Assembly (NCBI GenBank): GCA_007570785.1
Contig: ML664199.1
Span: 16,954,523 to 17,018,522, forward strand
Length of the DNA stretch: 64,000 nt
Direction: 5' to 3'
Source: Antilocapra americana
Taxonomy: Eukaryota > Chordata > Mammalia > Artiodactyla > Antilocapridae
Both the position numbers and the translations under genes were made by a program. The notes below the pieces were generated by a model that ran no database searches, was not told the origin of the DNA, and saw only the letters and a program-made list of their open reading frames with translations. Below, piece by piece: positions 56,045 through 64,000 of the stretch. How positions within the stretch are numbered: position 1 is the first letter of the stretch; every line of letters starts with the position of its first letter.

Positions 56045-56420
56045 CTTCCTTAGCCTGAAAAGCTTTTCCAGATATGTCCGAGATTCATTCCTTTGCATGA
56101 GTCAGGTCTCTGGTAAAATGTGGTTTTCTCAAAGAGGCTTTCCCTGATCATGTTTTCAAAATTATTACCTAGATTCTCCTCTTCTACCCACATTGTGCTC
56201 TAATCCTTACCTGGTTTCAGATTCTTCACAGCACTTATTAAATATGACACATTATATATTTAATATGTATTTATGTATTTTCTGTCTCCTTTCATTAGAA
56301 AATAAACTCCATGAGAGAGGAGACTTTTGTTCCTCTCTCCAAGGACTTGCAATCCTTGGAATAGTATCTGAAGCAGAGTTAAATGCTCAATAAACAACTG
56401 TGGGACAAATGAATGACTAA
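56045..56420 (+). mobile_element. L2 LINE 3' end
   Basis: 'ctcaaagaggctttccctga', 'cttcacagcacttattaaat', 'agaaaataaactccatgaga' and 'aatgctcaataaacaactgt' follow the L2 3' end in order over ~370 bp. The 66-codon frame inside is a chance remnant. Confidence 0.93.
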
Positions 56421-56712
56421 TGGATGATGAATATAAGAAGATCGAGTTCTCTAATGATAGTGAAGAAAGCAGACAAGGAGAAATAAACTAAGCAAGTATT
56501 CTAACTTATATTTTGTTCTTTTGTGTGTGAAGATAGTGTCATTGATCACATTTCTTTCTGTGATTCTCACCTAAAAGAGCAAAATGGAACATAAGCATGT
56601 TTGGAAATATTTCTTTTACTAGTTTAAATTAACTGGTGTCTCATCATTTAGTTTAAACATATGTTCCATAAACTTTTAAAGGCTTTTAATAAAAGAAAAT
56701 TAAACCTACTGC

Positions 56713-57065
56713 ATTAGGCAGCTTGGACTGTCATAACAAAATACTATAGACCAGGTGGCTTAAACAACAGAGACTTATTTTCTCTAAGTTCTGGAGGCTA
56801 GAAATCTAAGATCTGGGTGCCAGCATGATCACGGCTGGTGAGGATGGCTTGTAGGTGGCCGCCTTCTTACTGTGTTCTCATGTGGCAGAGAGAGCAAGCT
56901 CTGATGTCCCTTCTTATAAGGGCACTAATCCCACCATTAGGGACCCAGCTGTTGATATCATACAACCTAATTATCTCGCAGAGGCCCCATGTCCAGATAC
57001 CATCACACTGAAGTTAGGGCTTCAGCATACAAATTTTGGAAGTGTTCATAGCACCTACCAAATAA
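56713..57065 (-). mobile_element. Old L1M 3' UTR
   Basis: 'ggactgtcataacaaaatac', 'ggtggcttaaacaacagaga', 'tctggaggctagaaatctaa', 'ctcatgtggcagagagagca' and 'tataagggcactaatcccac' match an old L1M 3' UTR in reverse. The 76-codon frame is not coding. Confidence 0.85.
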
Positions 57066-59040
57066 TATGCATTATTTTCCAGTGAATTAATGAATAGGTA
57101 CATTCAGAACTCTTCAGGTGTTTGTCATAGTGTAAAGTTATAGCAAATGAACATGAAAAACTTAATTATTTTTGCAAAATATTGTGAATGCTTGTAAATA
57201 TAAAGGCTAAATTGGCCAGCACCTGGGTAATGCCTGGTCTACTTCATTTGTGGTTTGTCGGGGTATCTGTTTATTATGTAGCTATTTAGGGACTCACAGG
57301 AAGACATCATTTTCTATAGGCCAAAAACCTAACTCTGATCTTCTACTTATCTCTTGTAAATTTATTTCCCTAAATAAATCATAAATCCACCTATCCTGCC
57401 TAGACTTACACACCTTACACTGTCATTATAGCTACTTAGAAAGAATTGTAGTGTAGGTCAGAGCTCCTTGGCTGGAGGACTGACTCCTCTAATAGTAATA
57501 TTTTTGCCTCACTGGCACCTCCAGTATTTTTCTAGCCTGGGGTCAGCATATCTTCCTGATGTTCACGGCCTATGCTGCTTTTCCAGGAACGTCTCAAAAG
57601 GATCCTGCCTGAAAGAAAAGAAGCCATACTCTCACATTTCACTGCCTATAAAGAGCGAGAATGGCCTGCCTCAGTCTTGTGCTTTCAGTCAGTTTCAAAA
57701 CAGAAATGGAACTGACAGTTATCAACTCAGAGTTTCCACTACTGCCCATGTATTCTCTAGTCTAGAATAATGAGGTGAATAAATGCTTCGTGGCAAAGTT
57801 AAGGAGGAAGGCCTCCAGCACCTGACTGCCCCTCTCATTCCTCACCTCTGCAGTCGGATTGTTAGCATCTGCCCTGATCTAGAGGAGTGTCTGGGGCTGT
57901 GCCATCTGTCCCTGTTAGAAGCACTGAGTGCATAATGACTAAGAAACCCCAGGGGGTTGTCTAAGCCACCAAGGTTAGAAAGGGACACAGCATTATCACA
58001 GCTGAGCTAAAATTTAATATGATTCTTACTTTACCACCCATGGTGACCTAAGAAGGTGGGATGGCAGACAAGCTATAAATAGAGGAGCTTAGTCATGGCT
58101 CACCAGAAAGCCAAAAAGCTGTTTTCCTGGTGGAAGAGGGAAGAAGAAACTGGTAAATATTTCTAAACAGTCATATGTTTACATATGAATTTATTTTTAA
58201 AGTTCTCTTGTGAGAACTATGTACCTTAAAAATAAGTCCCGAATTTAAAGCACTTATATAAAAAATTGTACGTTTACTCACCAATTAAAAATTAAGAGCA
58301 TTCCCCAGAAGAAAGTGTAACCCCAGTAGCCCAGGGGCTGAGAGTTCTGTCATTAGAGGTGGGAATTTCTTCTTAGAATGAAGAGAAAGTTGCGTTCCTA
58401 CCTGTGTGACCCCAAGGATGGTTGATAGGGGCCTGGTGTTATTGTAATAAAGGGCCTGGGTAGGATTGAGCATACCCACAGAAGTGTAGGGGGTAGGGAG
58501 TGTGTCACCATAGCTCAGTAGTGTGTTTTTATAAGCTAAATTTTACATGAGGAATGAAGCCACAATCCTTGAACTAAGAAGAGAGTGAAAAACTAGGTTA
58601 TCAGTTTATTAATTTATAGTGGAAAACACTTCATTCAGGAGTCAACCTGCATGCATACCAAAATATGGCAAACAGAGAATCATAAAAGAAAATTGCCTTT
58701 TTCCAAAAAGTAACACTTCAAAACTTTTGTAGCCTGGAGAAATCACTCCCTTGTCCACTGTTGAGATGTTTCTTTTTATAATAACTTGAAAAAGTTGTCT
58801 CTAATCAGAGCTCCTGTAGCACACCTAAAGACATAAATACTTTTCTCATTCTCTGACTTTTAGTTTTCCCATTTTTATTGGACCTCAGCAATAAGGGAAT
58901 GTCATTTCAGCATTCCCTCCCTCATCAGTACCATAACAAGTAAAAATTCCCAAGACTGAGGCTTATATTATTACAAAGGGTGCAATTCATAGTTGTTACG
59001 GAGCATTGGGTTTCTCCAGAGAACATTCAAATTCATGCAG
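57066..59040. other. Unassigned, repeat-poor sequence
   Basis: About 2 kb without recognised young repeats. The plus-strand frame 57468-57770 (100 codons) has an ordinary start but no domain, no flanking splice consensus that I can defend and no homologue I recognise. I do not call it a gene. Confidence 0.5.
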
Positions 59041-59163
59041 TCTTTTCTCGTTTTTGGTTGTGCTATCTGGCATGTGAGATCTTAGTTCCCTGACCAGGGA
59101 CTAAACCTGTGCCCCCTTCAGTGGAAGCTTGGAGTTTTAACCACTGGGCCACCAGGGAAGTCT
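59041..59163 (-). mobile_element. CHR-2-type SINE, truncated
   Basis: 'gtgagatcttagttccctga', 'ccagggactaaacctgtgcc' and 'ccactgggccaccagggaag' are the inverted CHR head and proximal body. Confidence 0.88.
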
Positions 59164-60625
59164 CACCATGGTTGCAATTAAGATGAGCATCTCTGTGAAA
59201 CGAGCACCCCTCCCACAAATGGAGTGAGGGACACAATGATATAGGAGTCAGAAAGCCTGAGGGCTAGACCTAGGGATTTATTACCTAACAGCCTGACCTT
59301 GACTGTGTTTTTCTGACTTCAGTGGCTTAAGCTGCGACATGAGATCTCTTTTACCTTTGCCATGGAATCCAGATCTAGCAATTTATTTTAATAATTCTGG
59401 AAAGAAAACATTTAGGCTGAAGGGATGAGTTTGTTTCTTATTGAAGTAAAGAGGTTTCACAACTTGTTATTTTTCTTGGTAAAAGCTTCACTTTTAATCT
59501 GGTACTCTTTATTTTTGTTCTCTTCTCTGCTTTTGGCTAGCTGGAGTGCAAGTGCCATAGACATGGTCCATGGACTATACTCTTTTCACCCTTGGAGCAA
59601 GGAATCCCAAAGTGGAGCACCCTGCCTCCTCTGAGCAAATGCCTGCAAATTAAAATTTTTTAATTAAGTCAATTCAGTTATTATAAGTTGAATTAATCTG
59701 TAATTTTGGCATATCGTGGGAAACTATTTATGACATATGCCAGCTGACCCTCATCCAAATTTCCATGGAAATAGCCAAGTGTGTACTCGGACTGTTCTAA
59801 AATTTCCAGCTGCTTTAAATGTGATATTGAACCTAAGAAAGAAACCTTCTATGAGTAAAATGTGTTTGAAATGTGTTCTCAGGTGCTCAAGTGGTAGGCC
59901 TCGCTTGAAAAAAATTAACTGAAAAGATTCCAGGTGCAATAACCCTGGGATTTCCCTCAAATTTCTTTAATTGAAACCTCTGATATTATTGTGTTGTTTC
60001 TATCTGAAGTCACATGGGGGAATACACTGCGAAAAGTTCTGCTGTTTTACTTTTCCTCTATGAGATAGAGACTTACTTGAGGAGGAGCAGAACTAGTTAT
60101 AGTCTTCTCCTGAATGATCAAATGAAATTTCTGTTCAAGAGATAAATCATATAGTACCAGATTTATTCATCAAATGTATTGCTATTAGAAGTACGAAGCT
60201 ATTTCAGATGAGCTAATACAGTATATGACAGAAGTTACCTGTGTGTTTTTAACAGGCCCAACAAGAGTGCAGACACCATGACTACGTTGCATGCTTGGTG
60301 AACATAATGGCTGGTTGGCCATATTCTTAACCTTTGAGTTAATCTGTGCAAACTCACACACACTACTGCAGAAATGACTTTCACAGGGCAGTCATTGCAG
60401 TCTGCAGCATAGTGTCAAACAGGATGGAACCACCAGGTTTTGATAAGTAGAATACGTTTACAGAATTAGTAATCCTGAGGTGACCCGGCCCATCACTGAT
60501 GTCCTTGAGACAGTTGCAAGCTTGCTACTCATTTTACCCCAGTGGTGGTGTGATTACTGGTTTCTTCCATTAAAATGGAAAATAGGATTGTGTCTGACAT
60601 ATACTTGGTGCTTTAGGTAAAGTAT
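59164..60625. other. Unassigned; one weak MIR-like patch
   Basis: About 59240-59330 ('aggagtcagaaagcctgagg', 'agcctgaccttgactgtgtt') faintly resembles a direct MIR. The rest shows nothing recognisable. Confidence 0.45.
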
Positions 60626-60945
60626 ACTTTCAGCTCTCAGTATTCAAGTGGGATTGCCTCCCTGTGGATACCAAAATCTGAGGATGCTCAAGGCACTTAC
60701 ATAAAATGGTGTAGTGTTTGCATATAATCTATGCACATTCTCCTGAATACTTTAGATCATCTCCACATTACCTGCAATACCTAAATGCTATTTAAGTTGT
60801 TGCTGGCACATGGCAAATTCAAGTTTTGCTTTTGGAACTTCCTGGAATTAAATATATATTTCAGTCTGCAGTTGGTTGAATCTTTGGATGTAGAACCCAT
60901 GGATACGGATGGCCAAGTGCATAATCTGAAGTTAACTTCCTTCTT
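60626..60945 (-). mobile_element. MER2-like Tigger (TcMar) DNA transposon relic
   Basis: 'ctgtggataccaaaatctga', 'ggatgctcaaggcacttaca', 'taaaatggtgtagtgtttgc' and 'gcagttggttgaatctttgg' with 'gtagaacccatggatacgga' at the far end match the inverted-repeat-bounded Tigger group. Non-coding remnant. The exact subfamily is from memory. Confidence 0.78.
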
Positions 60946-60974
60946 TGGCAGATCCCTGAATCAGTAATTTGTAG

Positions 60975-62395
60975 CCCTTTCGTATACATCCTTTCTCATC
61001 ATTCTAACAATCTTCTTGTTATGAATTTATGCATTTCCAGTTTGTGATTTTTCTTTTGACTTCCTTATGGATTTTATCCTTATCGTGTAGATTAAAAACT
61101 TTTTTCAAGTAGGTATATTTATCAATATTTTCCCTTTATGCCTCCAGATTTTACATAATAGAAAGATCTCCCCACTCCAAGTTAATAAAGAAGGTCTCTT
61201 TTGTTCTTACAGTGTTTTTAGGATTTTATATTCTTAAAATTTAAATCTTTGCTCCTTTGGAATTTACCTGGTTGTATAGCATGAGACATGAATCCAGCTT
61301 AATTTTATTACAAATGACTCTCCAGCTGTCTGAAGACAATTCTTTGAGTTCTTTATCTTTTCTGCACTGATTTCAGATGCCATATTTATCATATAGCATA
61401 TTCTGTATGCACAGGGGTCTATTTCTAGATTTCTTATTCCATCCTATTGATTCATTTGTTTACTCTTGTGTGTAGCTTTACATTAAAATGTGTAACCCCT
61501 TCATTTCTATTTATTTTGGGGGGTTTCCTTGGCATTTTTAAAAAATGTATTTTGAAATTTGCTTGTCTCTCCCTCACCCGTTTTTCAGTTTTTGGCCTTC
61601 ATATTGTAATTACAATAAATTTCCTAAATTAGCTTAGGAAGGACAACTTTACGAGGTTGAGACATCCTATCTAAAAACTTGGTATGCTGTTCTCTTTGTC
61701 TCCTCCAGGAATGCTTTAACATTGTACTCGTAAATCTTGAAAGTGAAAGTGAAGTCGCTCAGTCGTGTCTGATTCTTTGGGACCCCATGGACTGTAGCCT
61801 ACCAGGCTCCTCCATCCATGTAATTTTCTATCAAGAGTACTGGAGTGGGTTGCCATTTCCTTCTCCAGGGGATCTTCAGAGCCTGGGATCGAACCTGGGT
61901 CTCCTGCATTGCGGGCAGACGCTTTACCATCTGAGCCACCATTCATAAATCTTGCATATTTCTTAAGATTTTTTCCTTAGATATTTCATCTTTCACTGTT
62001 ACTATTGTAAATGGAATCTTTCCCGATTTCACTTTTAAACTCACTATGTTTGTTCATCTGAAATGTATTGATATCTATATAGTAATTCTGTATCATGCTA
62101 CCTTAACTAAATTTTGTTGTTTACAGTACCTTTCCAGTTGACTATGTCAGATTTTCCATAATGATCACAAATTGTGATAGATATTATTTCCTTCTCTGAA
62201 TTTCTATACTTTTAGTTTCTTTCTTTTATTAGCCATATTGTCTGTAAATAATTGTGGTGACAAGTGAACATCCTTCTTTGTTCCTGACTTTAGTGGGAAT
62301 GCCTCTACTGTTGCCCCAGTAGGCATGACGATCACTTTAAGACCAGAGTATATTTTATCAAGATAAGAAGGTGTCCATCTAATTTCTTTATTAAA
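60975..62395 (-). pseudogene. Old L1M ORF2 relic with nested Bov-tA
   Basis: Reverse ORF2-like phrases: 'tctagatttcttattccatc' (61421), 'gacatcctatctaaaaactt' (61661), 'ttccttagatatttcatctt' (61973), 'agccatattgtctgtaaata' (62231) and 'agtgggaatgcctctactgt' (62292). The last lies in the RT part. No long frame survives. Confidence 0.7.
61731..61954 (-). mobile_element. Bov-tA SINE with 9-bp target duplication
   Basis: Element about 61740-61945: 'aaagtgaaagtgaagtcgct' to 'accatctgagccaccattc'. Target duplication taaatcttg at 61731-61739 and 61946-61954. The usual 'agggaag' end of the head is missing. Confidence 0.94.
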
Positions 62396-62600
62396 GTGAA
62401 GTGAAGTCACTCAGTCATGTCCGACTCTTTGTGACTCCATGGACTGAAGCTTATCAGGCTCCTCTGTCCATGGGATTTTCCAGGCAAGAATACTGGAGTG
62501 AGTTGCCATTTCCTTCTCCAGGAGATCTTCCCGACCCAGGGATTGAACCCCGATCTCCCACATTATAAGCAGATGCTTTACCGTCTGAGCCACCAGGGAT
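62396..62600 (-). mobile_element. Bov-tA SINE
   Basis: 'gtgaagtgaagtcactcagt' to 'gtctgagccaccagggatgt'. It has the same orientation as the previous SINE, about 450 bp away. The flanks share only a short 'ttattaa'. Confidence 0.94.
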
Positions 62601-63494
62601 GTGAGTTATTAAGTTTAAATCTACCTCTAAATAATAAAGCCCTAGGGGTGTGTATCTGCAGTCTCCCTAGCATGATAAGATCAAAGCTCTAAAAGGAAAC
62701 TGAAGACTTTTTAGTCTACCTCACTCCCATCATGAGTAATAAACTGAATCACAGTAATAAATTTTAATCACTTCCTCTAGAAGTCACAAAGTTGGACTAG
62801 AAAACAAGCTGGAACTAAAAATCATTTTATCTTAGGTCTTAACACCAGTGTTTTTTTAGATATACAAAATTAACACTGAAAAGTCTTTATGAATGTTTTT
62901 CTCCTCCATTGTGCATTTTACGTGAGATTATCCCATTTATCCCTTAGTTTCCATCACACTGTTGGGATCTCATATGTGCTGTTGGCTCTGTATTCTTCCC
63001 CATTGCCAAGGAGCCAAGTTTATTAAGGATTTTTAGACAGTGACATAATCCCTTCCCCACTCAGAAGACCTCTGCTATTTGGTCTTCTTGGACAAAGTGC
63101 GTTGTCTTCCAAATACTTCTGGTTACTCCTGGAATTAAGGCTAAAAGCTTATTGGAGCCACTTGAACACCTGAAAATATGCTTCAGCTGTGACAGTGGCT
63201 TTAACAAAGAGATGTGAACCGATAGACATGTCAAAAAATGCCACTATGTCTTATGTTCATTTGTAGGTGGTATTTATATTGCCAAGGAAATTAGGTCATA
63301 ACATGTTTACAATCCTTAAAGGAAAAAACAATTATATTAGTATTGTACTACTGATTTTGATGTGTCATAACTTTCATTAATAACCATAAAAATTAGTAAA
63401 CATTTTATATGCTAAGAAAATTTGTATACAAATGGGAAAAATCTTATCCATTTGGCGAATTATTTTCTACTGTAAAAAAGATATTAATGGCATT
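62601..63494. other. Unassigned non-coding sequence
   Basis: Nothing recognisable. Confidence 0.5.
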
Positions 63495-63690
63495 TCTATC
63501 TGTATATAGTTACTGGATTCTGGAGTCAGACTTGGGTTTCAATCCTGGCTTTAAATGAGTCCTATTTTCCTAATCTGCAAAATGGAATCAGGAATATCTT
63601 GTAGAGTTTTATAAAGATTAAGAGAATAATGTACATGAAGTGCTTAGGAAAGTGGAACCATGATGTAGCCCTTAATAACTGAGAACTATT
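63495..63690 (+). mobile_element. MIR SINE
   Basis: 'ggattctggagtcagacttg', 'ggtttcaatcctggctttaa', 'cctaatctgcaaaatggaat' and 'aagtgcttaggaaagtggaa' follow MIR in order. The segment carrying the 'tagctgtgtgacc' block is deleted. Confidence 0.85.
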
Positions 63691-63745
63691 ATTAGTATAG
63701 CCTGTTGTTAAGGTCTATAATGGACATGGACATTATGGAAAAACA

Positions 63746-64000
63746 TATAATGGACATGGAACAACAGACTGGTTCCAAATCGGGAAAGGAGTACACCAAG
63801 GCTGCAAATTGTCACCCTGCTTATTTAACTTATATGCAGAGTACATCATGCAAAACAGAGCTGGATGAAGCATAAGCTAGAATCAAGATTGCTGGGAGAA
63901 ATATCAGTAACCTCAGATATGCAGATGACACCACCCTTATGGCAGAATGTGAAGAAGAACTAAAGAGTCTCTTGATGAAAGTGAAAGAGGAGAGTGAAAA
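63746..64000 (+). pseudogene. BovB RT fragment, 5'-truncated, runs off the window
   Basis: Starts in the RT palm at 'tggacatggaacaacagact' and encodes TTDWFQIGKGVHQGCKLSPC, then after a small frame break SNLRYADDTTLMAE with the catalytic YADD box intact at 63918-63929. The frame is interrupted near 63865 by indels relative to the copy at 17.85 kb. It continues past position 64000, so its 3' end cannot be judged. Confidence 0.9.

Noticed and set aside
57468..57770. 100-codon frame in a repeat-poor stretch as a possible exon or small gene
   Set aside because: No domain, no recognisable homologue and no defensible splice or promoter context.

Overview
This window is vertebrate nuclear DNA from a ruminant, most likely a bovid such as cattle, sheep or goat. 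The evidence is its repeats: Bov-tA and Bov-A2 SINEs, BovB LINEs, CHR-type SINEs and the ruminant young L1 3' end, together with old mammalian MIR, L2, L1M and DNA-transposon relics. I cannot tell the species from the sequence alone. I found no protein-coding exon, RNA gene, CRISPR array or prokaryotic feature. Every open frame that resembles a known protein belongs to a retrotransposon and is broken. The window is therefore intergenic or a deep intron.

Layout. 0-12.3 kb: old scaffold with a MER20-like hAT relic, a short mariner element, CHR and Bov-tA SINEs, and pieces of an old plus-strand L1 split by later insertions. 12.3-15.5 kb: MER5-like relic, an L2 carrying a nested MIR and a nested Bov-tA, a BovB 3' end, a second MIR and an AT microsatellite. 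15.8-18.7 kb: a BovB LINE whose 5' half is inverted, flanked by an 11-bp target duplication. 19-25 kb: old L1 3' ends, a Bov-tA, and a minus-strand old L1 invaded by a Bov-tA and two young L1 3' ends. 25.5-26.7 kb: 5'-truncated BovB with a 338-codon open frame but a mutated reverse-transcriptase active site. 27.4-37 kb: L1 3' ends, a repeat-poor stretch (28.3-32.8 kb), then another old L1. 37.1-41.1 kb: long minus-strand artiodactyl L1 with a nested young L1. 41-48 kb: mostly unassigned, with Bov-tA, MIR and L2 pieces and a second copy of an internal L1 segment. 48.6-51.3 kb: BovB that keeps its upstream region (tandem promoter-like units) but has lost its reverse-transcriptase core by an internal, in-frame deletion. 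51.7-64 kb: Bov-tA SINEs, two old L1s, L2, MIR, a MER2/Tigger-like relic and a BovB fragment running off the right edge.

These parts do not form a working pathway; the window is a record of layered insertion. BovB supplies the machinery that is thought to mobilise Bov-tA and Bov-A SINEs, and all four larger BovB copies here are defective. I found no convincing undescribed biological system. The most informative structures are the inverted BovB, the in-frame deleted BovB with its monomer-like upstream region, a tail-to-tail L1 inverted repeat, and a GC-rich block lying inside an old L1. Family names come from memory of consensus sequences and need a RepeatMasker run to confirm.
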